The notes beneath the pieces are model-generated. The model ran no database searches. It saw only the letters and a program-made list of their open reading frames with translations, and had not been told where the DNA came from. Source: Isoetes taiwanensis (taxonomy: Eukaryota; Streptophyta; Lycopodiopsida; Isoetales; Isoetaceae). Taken from it: a stretch of DNA of 64,000 bases. Below, one piece after another: positions 22,770-35,330 of the stretch. Made by a program: the position numbers and the translations under genes. Each line of letters starts with the position of its first letter. Positions within the stretch are counted from its first letter, which is position 1. The DNA lies in contig JAJEKV010000058.1 of NCBI GenBank assembly GCA_021234155.1, forward strand, positions 2,225,060 through 2,289,059. Direction: 5' to 3'.

Positions 22770-23463
22770 CATATCAGGCGTCACATGGGATAACTAATAC
22801 CTTCAAATTTACGAATTCATCTTGCATAGATTAAAAATTCTGGTCTCTTTTGTGTATTGCCTTCATTTTAGAGAATAGACGTTTGAATCCATATCCCAAG
22901 TTGGCTTCTTCTATGGAGATAGTTGGTGTCTGACTCAGTCAAATAAACACATATGTTGTTTAAATCGTCGTTTCTCATACGACAATGGTATGTTTCGAAG
23001 ACTGTTGCTAGGGATATTTTGTCTATCCAATTCTTATTTGTTTATGTAGTTCATTTTCTAAGAAATAAGTAGTTTGTTCTCCTTTCCTCTGAATTCATAT
23101 ATTGTATGAGTCTTAGAAAGCCATGGCCCTTGGATGTAAACCCGCAATTGTTAGAATTCTAAATGAATTCAGTTCAATTACATGCATGCCATCTATATAA
23201 TCTTAGATTGATTTATATATATGTATGCAATATATACAATATATATAATATTCATAGGCAAATGTTAAATGGAATATTTATGTAAGAAGGCATCGTCAGT
23301 CATTAAAAATGACAGGGCATGATTAGATATATAATAATTATAATAGGATATTAAATCTCTACTCTGCTTCGATTCCTCTGTTCCTTTGTTTACTCTGCTT
23401 TCTCTTAACTGAATTGCTCTCCCGCCTAATCAATCCGACACTGTAAAGCACAAAAGTTTGTTG
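22770..23463. other. Intergenic, upstream of B3 gene copy 1
   Basis: No coding signal. The last 300 bases before the B3 start contain TATATA-rich stretches and a CT-rich segment (TCTGCTT/CTCTGCTTTCTC, 23360-23405) that could serve as promoter and 5' leader. Confidence 0.35.
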
Positions 23464-24371
23464 ATGGCGACTGTGTTTCTGGTCGACGTCAAATTTGGCG
23501 AGTTGCTGGTAAGAAAGGGTTATATTTCTTTATGTTATTCTGTCTCCTTGTGATCACTGACGTTTTAAGCATGCTGTAGGAGCTGGAGGAAGTTGCAGTA
23601 GCACCAGATAAAGAAATCACTGCTGTTGGTTCGAATCGAAAAAATTATTCTGTCTTCACGGTATCAGTGGGCAAAAGAATCTTCTTCGCTGAAGGATGGG
23701 AGCTTTTTTTGCGCGAAAACAACATAACTGATGGCACTGCTCTTCTGTGTTTCACATCAAATAACGGCACAAACTTGACAGCAAGAGCTCTTGATGGGAC
23801 TTATCGTGTAAAACCTCTTGGTAATTGGGAACTTGGCGCTCCTAGCGACAATGGACCTGCTAATACAAATAAAAAAGTCGGGCGGATATTAACAAGGATT
23901 TTCCCCGCGGCATGTGGATGTGGATGCCGAGAATGAGGTTTTTGTTAATTGACGATGATTTATTTGATGAAGAAGAACCAAGATCAAAGAAAGCATTCCG
24001 TGTTCCTCTCCCTCGAAAAGCTAACTTCAACAGAGGCCCCGGTAATCTTTGATTATCTTTTGCTTTCAAGTATTATAAATGTTTTGAATTACTACTCCTT
24101 TCTTTTTGCTTAGATACTACAACAAGAAGATAGGTGGCTAAATCCTCCCAAAGGATCCACTTGTGGTAATTATCGGACCGGTGATCAGAAAGCAGGGTTA
24201 GCAAGCAAAAAACGCAAGCATTGTCTCAGCCATGGTTGGAATGCTTTCAAAAAATTGTTTGGCTTACGACTTGGTGATATCTTAGAATTTAAATTGCATG
24301 GAGATGAACTTCAATGGAATATGAAAGTTCTGGAAGGTGCAGCTTTACATAGGCTGAAGCCTCGAAGTTAA
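23464..24371 (+). pseudogene. Two-B3-domain gene, copy 1, broken
   Basis: This is a paralogue of the minus-strand gene at 31756-32623, with the same three-exon plan. Exon 1 is 23464-23508 (MATVFLVDVKFGELL, then GT). Exon 2 starts at 23580 after an AG and holds the first B3 domain: IFFAEGWELFLRENNITDG and ALLCFTSNNG. The linker DEEEPRSKKAFRVPL matches DEPDIKKPFKVPL of the other copy but lies in another frame, so one or two indels fall at about 23880-23940. Exon 3 (24114-24371) holds the second B3 domain (CLSHGWNAF, LRLGDILEFKLHG), with a frame disturbance near GSTC/GNYR. The exon 2/3 splice phase also does not match. It is a pseudogene unless the indels are assembly errors. B3 domains are plant-specific DNA-binding modules. 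Confidence 0.75.
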
Positions 24372-27300
24372 TTAGTGTTCTGAGGGCTTTTTATGTTTAG
24401 AGAGAAACAAATTTTTTTTTGTTTGAATGTTTTCCTTATGTGATCGATTCTTAGTTCCCTGACTGTTTTATGTTCTCCAATGTATGATCAGACTCCCGAT
24501 AAATATATATTGAATGCCCTTTCCATGATTTGTAATATTGTAGTTGGATTGAATATAAGAACCTAAAAATGTTAGATGGACTATACCAAGCAGCATTGAA
24601 TGTCAAGTTGTTTGTCATATGCTTATTCATAAATCCACGCTGGTCATAATTCATTCAATAATTGATAAAATGAAGCTTCCATTTATGGTTGAAGGGCTTT
24701 AAGCCAGAAAAGTTTATAGTTTATCTCTTGGCCAATTAAATGTTACCGTGTTTAGGCTAATTATTGTTTTTCTATCTACAGGTAATCAGAGTTCTTTCTA
24801 CTTACTCTATTTCCAATTTCGATCATGCATTTATCGAGCGTGATAAGAAGGAGCATTCTTAAGTTTGCCTCCAATGGAAAAGGAAGTTCTTTGAGGAAGT
24901 ACTAGCTAGGCCAAATAATCTTACTTACTTGCAAACTAGAGCCATCTTTAAGATATTCAGGTGGTTTTATTTTCCAGCATATTATTGTGCTAAATGCACG
25001 GAGGCTGGCCAGGTGTGGGCATGAACATGGTAGTTTTATTACCTTTAAAAGAATACATGGTTAATATTCTAAGCTCAATTTCCCTACCTTAAAGTGTGAG
25101 AGGGTATCACTTTTATAAACATGTTTTATGGTGAAAGTTAAATAATATCTATGTATGTTTTTTGAAAAATTTTGCTCTATAGTTGTTACTGCTTCGATCA
25201 ATAAAATAATTTGACTTCAATGTGTTGAATTCCTTTGCTTTATTCTGTCCTATATTTCACTGTTGCAAGTTCAATTCCAAATACAATGGTCAATATCATA
25301 TACCAAGTAATGTTAAGGTTTGCGGTTTATGAAGTTAGCATTTCAATTGTTATTATATGACTTCTAATTTGCACTCACTAAAGATAACCTATGATAGATC
25401 TTCCATATCTTTTAAAGAATATTGTGTTTGCATAAAATATGCGTTCGATGAATGAGTATAATTGAGTCCCAAATAGCAAATTCAATGCAAATATATGAAC
25501 ATATATGAAAATATCTGAAGAATAAATAGCTCTCCAAACAATGGTAGTCAGGAATACTATGGACATGACACAAAAAAAAAAATGCTTAAAAGGATACTAT
25601 GGACATGACACAAATCCCTAAGAAAAAGCAATGGTGAAAGGATGGGCCCTGGGATATTTATTATACCCCCATGGATTGAGAAGAAACCCCTATAAATCCC
25701 GTAAAAAGGTTGTAAAAGAAAATGAACGCCTCAAGAAGGAAGATTTAACCCCTAGTATATAATGCATGGGAGAAAAAAACCCCTTCCATTATTTATAAAA
25801 GGTCATCGGGGTATTATAAAAGGTCATCGACAGCCAAACCAAAGGGAATGCAACGACATCTTTACATCGTTGGATAGAAGGGGGCAGGGTGAATCCTGAC
25901 CATCCATTATGGGCAAGCAGGTCCAAGGAAGATGTAAAAATTAAGGCTTTGAATCGCACCTACGAAAATCAATGGGAGTTTCGTGGCTTTGAATATTCAT
26001 TGTCCGGTTTGAGGTTTCACGCTTAAATTAAATCGAGAGGAAATATTCCCCTGCTTCATCGAAATCTAATAAAAAATGTAATTGTGAAATTGTGCCTATG
26101 GCAAACACCGAGTCAAGTAGTGTATGGTAGTGATGCCATGATCGAACCTAAGAAACGTGTTGCAAATAACAAATGGAGGTGTAGAGTTTGGCGACGAAAC
26201 TAGATCATGTTAATCGGCCCGCTAGTGATGATGCAAATTCTAACAGGCTGTCGTCATCCAGAAATGATCTTGTGTTTCTGACAACTAAGTGCGCATACAT
26301 AATTGAATGAAGATTTCTTTAAAAACGCGAAAATTTCAAAAAAGAAAATCTCTTTTTTTTTCTTTTCTTTCACTTTTCGAGTGTTTAAACCTTCATTTAA
26401 ACTTCACGAAATTTTTTTTCCGCGTAAGTTTAAACCTTCGGTTCTACTTACAAAAAAAAAAAAAAAAAAAAAAATTCCTTTCTTTTTTGGTTTTTCCGCG
26501 TAAACGAAACCTTGACTTTCGCTTACGCGAAAAAAGTTTCGCCAGAGCGAAACTGAAGGTCTCGCTTACGCGAAAAAAAAAAAAAACCTTATTCTTTTCT
26601 TTTATTTTTTTTTTTCCCCTTGACAGATAATTGAGAGATAATCTCATACATACATGTAGTTGAGATAATTTATCAAATGTTGTAGTTCATCAACGCTGAG
26701 ATCAATCTCATCCATTAGAACAATGTAATGTGTTGGTGTAGTTGTTCCCTACAGGTGCATGTATACTCATATTACTCATATCTGCTAGTGTCGCTCGTGT
26801 TGCTCCATTTGCGAAATGACGCTGTCGCGCCATTTGCCTTTAAATGGCGCAGCTTCACCGCGGCATTTACCTATAAACGACCCATTTTCCTTTGCCTGGT
26901 GACTGACGCAGCTGGCCGATCTTGCTTCAAATGGCACAGCTGCTCCACAATACAATAAGATTTATTCAAATTGAACCAAAAAAAAGGGGGAGAAGTACAT
27001 ATAGTCATAAAGGGGTAGGAATTCGAAAGTAAGTCTTCAATTATGGGGTATCAAATGAGTTACCTTGGCATAAACTTCCAAAGCCACATTCGCCAAGTAC
27101 TAAACATTCATATTACAACGAGGACTTATACAGTAATTAACAACTTCAATGTCTGACAAAAATAATACGTTAAACGGCCAATACATTTAGCACAAGGAAA
27201 CCCAATTGTTGCAGAACATGATTACTTCTGACGACAATAACACATCGATCAACATACATAACAATAGAACATTGGTTGGCATTCATGATTTGAGAATAAC

Positions 27301-28215
27301 ACCAAATGGAAATGCTAAATAGGTATCCACATATAGTGGAGGAAACAAAGGAGGGCTAGAAGGGAGTACCGTGGATTTGAAGGAAGGGGAAGCAAATCTA
27401 GAACATGATCAGTGTGACTCGTGATGGTTCAAATTTGGAGGAAGTGGACAATTTGCACCTGAATATGCAATTAGTGGGAATTGACCGCCTCGAAAGTGCT
27501 TCAGTTTGTTTTATATGTTGAGAAAGTAGACACTTCGCATGAGAATGTCCAAGTGGTGCGTGAATAGGTTATGATGGACAAAAGGATCATCGACCGAGTA
27601 ACAAAGGTCATGGACAAGAAAGAGAGGCAAGATGAGGAAGAAAAATTCAAATAACATAATGTAATTTCTTAATTATTAAATTCTTCAAGACTTCTTTGTA
27701 GTTAGTTCTTGAATTGGACTTCAACTTCCTTTTCCTATTAAATAGCATCCTTTCAAATAATAGATCACACACCTAATTTGAAGAGCTAAGATGGTATAAG
27801 GTGAATTAAAACCCGAGATCTTATGTTGTATACTTTCACATTCCATAATGCCTTAGGATTGCTTTAAAAGATTTAGAAGACACGTTTGAGATTGTCTATC
27901 CACAATGCAAAAGCGAATAATATTTCTTGAGGGCACAAACTATATAGACGGATTTATGTCTCCGTTTTACCTCTTAGATGTCCCAAATGGATGTAATTAA
28001 GATGTGCTTCAATTTCTCATCTATTAAACCTACATTTCACATCGGAGGCCTAAGAACAAACCTAGTTATTAGGGTCGAGGGATATTTCATTTAGAGCCAA
28101 GGTGCAATAAAACTAATTATGAAAAGGTTTCATATCTAAGGAACTTTCCTTATATAACATCTAAGGAACTTTTCAAGGCCTCACGTTAACGAATCGTAAG
28201 GGAATATTAGGGAAT
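24372..28215. other. Long intergenic, no secure gene
   Basis: AT-rich DNA with small repeats: ATACTATGGACATGACACAAA twice at about 25553-25612, and TATAAAAGGTCATCG twice near 25794-25830. A low-complexity block at 26325-26600 is listed separately. A kinase-like octamer near 27450 is discussed under rejected items. Confidence 0.4.
26325..26610. repeat. Low-complexity block with ACGCGAAA palindromic motifs
   Basis: Poly-A/poly-T runs alternate with CGCTTACGCGAAAA (twice), TTCCGCGTAA (twice) and GTTTAAACCTTC (twice). Because the motifs are near-palindromic, both strands read alike. No protein is suggested. Confidence 0.6.
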
Positions 28216-28599
28216 TTACATTAGAGAATTCCGCATCTTCACAGACATGTCTATTTGACCGAGTCGACGACAGAGAATGCATCGCAAGGCAAGAAGCTCC
28301 TCGACATGGATTTCCCGGTCCATTGGGTTCATATGAAAAATGTAGGATGTCGTTTTTAGTGTTTTACTCATGCGGCGACTCCCAGGAAGAGAAGCTATAT
28401 GACGACCTTTGATTATCACAAGATATCCATTGCTGCCTTTTGGTCTCAAAACAGTGCGTTCTATCACTCTCGGAGAAAATTTCTGGGAATTTAAAAAAAC
28501 AGTGAAGATATCTAGGCCCAATTATTAAAACAAAATAAATTTTGAGAGGAACCATAGTAGAAGAACATTGTCTCGTAAGTTCGTGCGAGTATTTCATGT

Positions 28600-29869
28600 G
28601 TTTCTTATGCTTTCTAATAGTGATATATGTTCAGATTCAATTATGAAACTATCATAATAATGTAGTGGTAAATTAAATAATGACCCATAGGCATATGTGA
28701 ATGCAGGATATGCCCATAGTAGCAATCTTGCTATCATTTCTTTGTATGCCAATCAGAATTAGGTAGAAATAGTCAATCATACGTGTGCAACTACCCGTGG
28801 TCTTCCCCACATTTATGGTCATAATCTTTTAGGGTAAGGTTTTCAAGACAAACATGATTACGTCTCTGTTTATGATGATAACCTTCTAAGATAAGGTTTG
28901 CAAAACAACAATGCTTAGGTCTATAAAATAACTTCACTATTTAGACATAAGAAGTATTATCGTTCCCCCTAGCCATTTCTTTCAATCTTATCTTGCTTTT
29001 CCTTCTATGTTTCTTTATGATTTAATATTTGAACTCAAATATGTTAATGGAATAGGGATAAATAACATTACATCCTAGAGATTGCATGCAAGGTTCGTAA
29101 GGTGCATATAAGTGTCTATTGAGTGCAACCTTGCCCAATTAATCTTACATTGACATATGGGAAGATTCTTAAGTAGGATATCCTAGACGTTACAGGGAAT
29201 GAACTAGAGAACTGATCGGGCAGGGCAAAATAGCCCCGTAACTTCTGGAAAGGGGTTGCTCTCCTATCGTGTATGATGGGAGAGCGGCATCTACAAGACT
29301 TTGCTAAGTGAGATGAACTTAAGAAAATATCATTGATGTTGCACCTTGGCATATAGAGTCCATATGCATGCAACATTAAGCTTCTAATGTTACAACCAAT
29401 AATGGCAATATTTTGCTTCTTCAAACACTTTGTTACCATTGACAAATTGTACACCACTAATATTTTGAGACTAATATAAAAACTGAATATGCCTTTAGAT
29501 GCTGACATATACAATTAAATTCAGAAATTAAGAATTGCGTGCTCAAATTAAAAGGAAGATCGGATACAATTACGGTATCCCTTCTGCTTCAAATCATCGC
29601 TTAAATTCCAGCTAAAGTAGCTTTTCGCATTTATGATAGACAGCTTATAGAATTTCTTGATGCTATAAATACCAATCGGATGCATCATTTCATGCATGCA
29701 CGTCTGATCTGTGTTCAACTTCTTCCTTTCCTCTACTGTTCTTGCTCAATTGCTCCAAGGTTATTTGCAAAGAAAATTCTCAAATTAAACAATAGAAAGT
29801 GAACTCGTTTATGGATTAGAGAATTAGGAAAGATGCACTTTTAACATCTGCAAGCTAATCCATGCTTTT
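28600..29869. other. Intergenic with a tandem duplication
   Basis: 28812-28865 and 28869-28922 are two diverged copies of a roughly 54-bp unit (TTTATGGTCATAATC...ACGTCT). Otherwise nothing is recognisable. Confidence 0.5.
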
Positions 29870-29875
29870 TTGCAG

Positions 29876-30442
29876 ATAACTTTGAATAGTGTCGGATCAG
29901 GGATGGGCATTCCACTCTCAGCTGATGTAGTGGCCAGAACAACTAATACTAACAAGTTCTTATGCATTGCAATACGAGATCGTCCTGATGAAGAAGTAAA
30001 ACACATAAAATGTGGATGGATTGAAGGAAAGGCAGGAGTAATTTTTCGTGCACTAGGAATTGAACGATATTTCCCAGATTTTATGTTCAGTTTGCTAGAA
30101 GACGTGCACACAGACCAGCCTGGAGTACAATTCACTCAATGCTTCACCGATATCTTCCCTATGGATCCTTTGGCCCAGCTGCATTGTTCAACCCAATTGC
30201 AGGGTGGACACATGGAAGAATTAAAGTACTATTGTTCAAGCCACGAAATCAAACTGAAGTAAGCATCAGAATCTCATTATGCTGCCTACAAATTGTATGT
30301 AAACTGATATTGGATGATTGTGCAGTACCTAGCACAAGGAAGGATGCCAGCACAAGCAACAGCTGTACCATCAACATCAAATTTTGTATCACAACGAAAT
30401 AATGAATCTGAGGTAGTAGCTGCAGCCAATGGATCATCTTAA
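29876..30442 (+). pseudogene. Hypothetical gene, two exons visible, one frame break
   Basis: After a good acceptor (TTTTTTGCAG, ends 29875) the frame reads SGMGIPLSADVVARTTN, KFLCIAIRDRPDEEVKHIK, GWIEGKAGVIFRALGIERY and FPDFMFSLLEDVH. From about 30140 a second frame takes over: RYLPYGSFGPAALFNPIAGW and IKVLLFKPRNQTE, ending exactly at a donor (GAA|GTAAGC, 30258). The next exon, 30326-30442, joins in phase (YLAQGRMPAQATAVPST) and ends ANGSS-stop. The clean splice phase supports a real gene; the frame change suggests one indel near 30140 or a sequence error. I do not recognise the family; a distant B3-like fold is conceivable. Upstream exons were not found. Confidence 0.5.
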
Positions 30443-31755
30443 ATGATGGTTCTGTCAATGAAAGCTAAAACTTACTGTTATGAGACCACAGGGAATTCTA
30501 AGTGTGCTTATGATAAGTTATAGTATTGAAAGGTTATATAGGATCGTCTCTAGCTAGTTTCTTAACAACAGACATGTGCTTCTCTTTTGTGGGAAGTGTT
30601 CATCTTTTGTATTTTGAAAAAATATTATAAATAGATTGATCTTTTTTGCAACAAGAATGATCTGCTTAAGCATAGAAGAAAGCAACAGGCAACCATTTCT
30701 TAACGCCTCCTCGCAACAATATTATAGGCATCCTTCTTTCACGGATGCACTATTCACTACTTGAGTCTCATCAAGAACTATATCTTCGCCATATTCTTAC
30801 CTTCAACAAAAAAAAAGAGTATTCCAAAATTATAGCTGTACACTTTAACATCTACAACCTTTAAGCAAAAAATACGAGAGGCGAAATGCAAAGATGCAAG
30901 TGTCACGACAACAACACCATTGCACTTGTGGACTACACAAAGGTAGATGAACAATGAATTGTTCCTTAACTACTTCATAAAAAAAAAAGCAGCACCAAAG
31001 AAAGTCACATACAATACATATGGCATCTGGAAAATAGATGCCATCCTACCAGTCACATGCTGCTAAAAACCAATGTTAAAATCCAGGAACACATCATTCC
31101 TAAGAATGAATCACAAGGCAAAGGATGGGGTGATATGATTTCTCACATTCAAACAAAAGAAAGAGGATCTGCAGATGGCATTTCTCACAAGAAAATAGAA
31201 TAAAAGCGATGGGGTAAAAGTGTTTCTGACAATGATGTAACAGAGATAGGAACTCATGATAGAAATGACCCAAGCAACCACAATATGCCTGTAGAGTTTG
31301 TCTTGCTTTACATGAAATACAATATGCTTGTGAAGGTTGTGTTCCTTTCTTCTTCTTCTATATTTGAATACCTATATAACAAACTGCACTTTGGCAAAAA
31401 CCAAATTGGGAAGACTGTTGAAGCACACCATGCAAAGTTCATGGAAGACAAACTCCACAGACTATTTTCTGTTTCCTACACAGTAGTAAAATTCGACCTT
31501 AGATTGCTTATGCTATTTTATGTGCTTTAAATTTTGACCACCAACAGTTGAATAATTTTATTGATTTCCAAGATAAATTGCATAAAAAATTATGTAGGTA
31601 TACAGAAAATTAGACTCTTCTTCAAAAAGATAAGTAGTAAAATATATTACTTCCTGTGATTACAAAGTATGAACAGTTAGTATATAGTCATGCTAATAGT
31701 TGTAAGTGGAAAACTCACAGAGGCAACAAAATATCTGTTATATAAAATTACATAT
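30443..31755. other. Intergenic
   Basis: AT-rich with no recognised coding. An 81-residue open frame at 31285-31530 has ordinary composition but no motif and no splice context. Confidence 0.4.
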
Positions 31756-32623
31756 TCAGAACTTCTTCTGGTCATGTTGTGCTCCACCACGATAGATGTT
31801 CATTGTCCATTCAAGCTCGCCTACGACTTGGAATTCCAATATATCACCAACTTTAAGAGAATAGTGGCTGACTAGCAGGTCCCAATTATGACTCAAACAA
31901 TATCGACTGGTTTTTGCTTTCAAATTAGTGTCAATACCATCTGGTCCATGAACAAGGATTGCAGAACCCCTTGGAGGCATTTGCCAACGATCTTCCTCCT
32001 TCAATCTCTGACACAGAAAATAGAGAGCTAAGAATTTCCGGAAGGAAAACTAATCAAAGGGGAAATTTTTACTCACCAATCCTGATGAATAAATACGTTT
32101 GAGCAGTGGAACTTTAAAAGGTTTCTTAATGTCTGGTTCATCATCTGATACATTAACAGAGTCTTCTGGTTCTTTTACTACACGTCTTTGTCGAGCATTA
32201 ACAACTTCCTGCCGTGCTTTTCCATCCTCTACCTGCCAAATTCCAAGGGCTTTGGTCCGATTGCTGCCATCGCACGTCTTTGCAAATATCCTGTTGCTAT
32301 CCTCCGATATCACACAAAAAATAACATCACCATCTACGAAAAGATTATCAGTCAAGAAAGCTTCCCATCCTTGGCCAAAAAACAATTTTGGCCCTGCAGA
32401 TGCCACAAAAAGTTGATGTTCTTTCCCATTTGGTCCTACAACTATCACATAACAATCTGGGCGCAAAGGAACATGATGGAGCTCCTGGAAATAAGAAAAA
32501 TGAGAAGTACATAGCAGAGAGATAAAAAAAATCTACTGGAGCAACCTACAAGTAAAAAACGACTGGGCTTACAAGCAAATGTTCATAATCGACATGTATT
32601 AGAAAACTTCTTGCCGTCGCCAT
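31756..32623 (-). CDS. Two-B3-domain DNA-binding protein, three exons
   Basis: The exons are 32623-32573, 32484-32077 and 32007-31756, all with GT/AG borders and phase-0 junctions, giving 236 residues from MATARSFLIHV to DQKKF-stop. Residues about 5-90 form a first B3 domain (CYVIVVGPNGKEHQL, LFFGQGWEAFL, DGDVIFCVIS). Residues 105-150 are a charged linker (SVNVSDDEPDIKKPFKVPL). Residues about 154-228 form a second B3 domain (PPRGSAILVHGPDG, YCLSHNWDLLV, LKVGDILEF). B3 proteins are plant nuclear transcription regulators; the twin-domain, REM-like layout and short length fit that group, though the exact subfamily is unclear. This is the only gene here that reads intact. Its broken paralogue lies 7.4 kb away in convergent orientation. 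Confidence 0.85.
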
Positions 32624-34219
32624 CAGTCTACCTCCGTTCATCTCCATGCAAGATTAACTCGTTCTGCTGGAGGATATTTGACTGCTTCAATATAAAAAAT
32701 AATATACTATAAATATGGTTCTTAAACTACATGATTCTTATTTAATGATGACGTTGCTGACATATATACTACACAGTCCTATGAAAATACACAAACACAC
32801 TAATGGTTGTATAAAAAGAAAATATGCAATTAGTGCACTATGATACTTGAGTAAATAAAATATCCAATTATGCCTAATGAGGCATTCAAAATTTAGCAAG
32901 GCCTGAGTTTATAGTAAAGTAGGAAACAAAAGAATATTACAAGGGCCATTGTTACATGGAGAATGTGTAGTTGTGATCTTTGTTGAAGATACATATTTGA
33001 TAGCAAAGATTCTATTAGCCAACTCTATGATGTAATAAAACATCTTATTGGGTATTCGACTAATCTCCATAATACTTCACCAAGCCAAATCTTATTCCCG
33101 AGCAGAACACAATGCTTCATCTAGTCAACTAAGTGCCTTTCACATGTTTCAAAGGCAAATCCTTCTGGATTGTTTTAATGTCTTTGGAAATCTGCCTACT
33201 ATAAGTCATAGATATAAATCTTCCTGTTTTCTTAACACCTAGTTTTTTCTATGTGTACGTTTGTAGGGGTCAGCTTTGTGTAGTTTTGGAATATTATTTC
33301 GTAGTATCACAAACTATTATACAATTTCAAGAATTGCAAATATACTTCTCAAAGTTCAAGTATAACATGTAGGCATCTCATGTACCAATGTATTAATTGC
33401 AGGCATCTCATGAGATACTGTATTAAATAATATCTTATAAAAATCCATATGTAATTTGAACATTTGCCCCCTTTTGTATCGACATAATTATATCAAATTA
33501 CTCTTCCTTATAGACATCTTCTTTACATTCACAGCCATCCATTACTATTACATGCAAAGTCAAATATTTGGCCCAAAAATATTTCTCTTTAGTAACTCAG
33601 TCCACTAAATTTAAACAAGTCGGAAAAAAGAAATCTTCATGGCAAAATGAGAACATCTCTAAGAGAAAAGTTCTTATAGGGTGCCCAAGATCTCTAAATT
33701 ATGATCTGTTCCACATGATGTTAACGCAATTTGTAGATATTCATTCTAACTAACATAACCGGATCCGGAACCTTGAACAATCCCACTAAAAATAAATCTA
33801 AGGAAAATTTATTCGTACAATACACATTTCATTTTGCACAGACCTTAAATAACAAGGGACTTGTCTATCTATATAAGAAATAAAGATCAAATAAATGCTA
33901 TCATAATACTTTTGGCATATCGGTAAAGTTATAGACCTGTTGCCAGTGTGCCAGGGCTTGTTCAAAAATTTTGAAGAGGGCATTTGCGCATATGTAAGTG
34001 ACCTCACCAGTTTTAGTATTTCTTTCTATAATTCTAAAGTGGTATCCTAGCTCAATAGATGCTTTAAGCTCATTTACTTTATCAAAATTGGTATATGGAA
34101 TGTATATCTACAAAATCATACTTATCCTTTATTATTTTCCAAGCAACAAAAGCATGTACTTAGAGTATAAGCAGCTAGTTATGTTGTGCATGAGGTATTC
34201 TTTATAAAAGGTTTATGTA
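32624..34219. other. Intergenic, upstream of intact B3 gene
   Basis: No coding similarity. The first 100 bases upstream of the B3 start contain TATAAAT near 32708-32714 (+ strand reading), a possible core promoter. The rest is AT-rich. Confidence 0.35.
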
Positions 34220-35330
34220 AAGGCTCTTATTAAGGTGTGTTGTTAATCAGTAGACTCATGATTTGTTGCACCAAGCACATGATTGTCAGGGGCATTTTGC
34301 AGCTATAACAACAGCTAGGAAGATCCTTTAATGGGGATATTATTGGACAACTTTTTACAAGGATGCTAGAGACTTTGTGACCAAAGTGAAAAGTGTCAAA
34401 GGCATAAGCAGTTAACACCACATTAGTATGTCATTCCATCCTATTTTAAGTGTTGGTCCATTTCATATGTGGGGATTGGATTACATTGGGCCAATCAATC
34501 CTCCACCTTCCAAAGGTCATAAGTATATATTGGCACCCATATGCATGTTTACAAAGTGGATAAAGGCAATTCTACATAAGGCTCTTATCATAATTTCTCA
34601 GTTTGGTATTCCAACCATTCTTTTGTCTGATCAGGGAGCCCATTTCATTGAGAAAGTAGTAGTTCAGTTAACAAAAAAAATTGGTGTTCAACATGTGCAA
34701 GATTCTACTTATTACCCACAAAAAAATGGACAAACAGAGTCTACTAACAAAATTATGAAAGCCATCTTGGCAAAAATATTGAAGGGTAATCAAAGAAATT
34801 GGCATGAAGCTTTGACAATTGCCTTATGGAGTTTTAGGTGTACTTACAAGTTGGCTATAGGATTTACACCATTTGAATTGGTTTATGGAGTGCAAATTGT
34901 GATGTCTATTCATTTGGATATTCCTTTGTATTGTGGAGCTACCTTATTATGAGAATTTAGAGAAGTTCCAACTCCAAATTAGGTACATAATAGGATGGAT
35001 GATTTGCTGCAATTACAAGAAATGAGACAAGAAGCAGCAGTCTTCAATCCTCAGGCAGAAACAAAAAGTAAAGTTGATCAAAGACAAGTTACAGATTCTG
35101 AATTCATTTGAGGAAACGCAATTGGCTTTGTGCAGAACCACTAAGAAACATCTATCCAAATTTCAAAGCCCATAGAAAGGCCCATTTCCGATTGATAAAA
35201 AGGTAGCAGGTGGTGATGATTCCAGAAGGGGAATTGTTACCTAATCCTAGGAATGGAAATGATCTCAGACCTTATTTTAAATGGGAAGTGCTATTTTAAG
35301 GGATTCAGAATTGGCGTAGCTCCAATTTCA
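34220..35330 (+). mobile_element. Ty3/gypsy fossil, integrase part only
   Basis: This is a remnant of an LTR retrotransposon pol region. The integrase zinc-binding segment lies at about 34250-34420. The catalytic core lies at 34428-34952, with WGLDYIGPINPP, GIPTILLSDQG and YYPQKNGQTES. A following C-terminal stretch contains FTPFELVYG and reaches roughly 35330. No LTRs, gag or reverse transcriptase are visible next to it. It is broken, with several interruptions, and looks old. Confidence 0.85.

Noticed and set aside
27430-27640. Receptor-kinase-like GQFAPEYAISG
   Set aside because: Only one short block resembles kinase subdomain VIII. The neighbouring sequence has no further kinase motif in any frame, so I do not call a pseudogene.
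28216-28600. Possible third B3-like domain on the minus strand (FFKFPEIFSESD, PKGSNGYLVIIKG)
   Set aside because: The two suggestive blocks lie in different frames and the essential GW and GD-F signature is missing. It is too weak to annotate.
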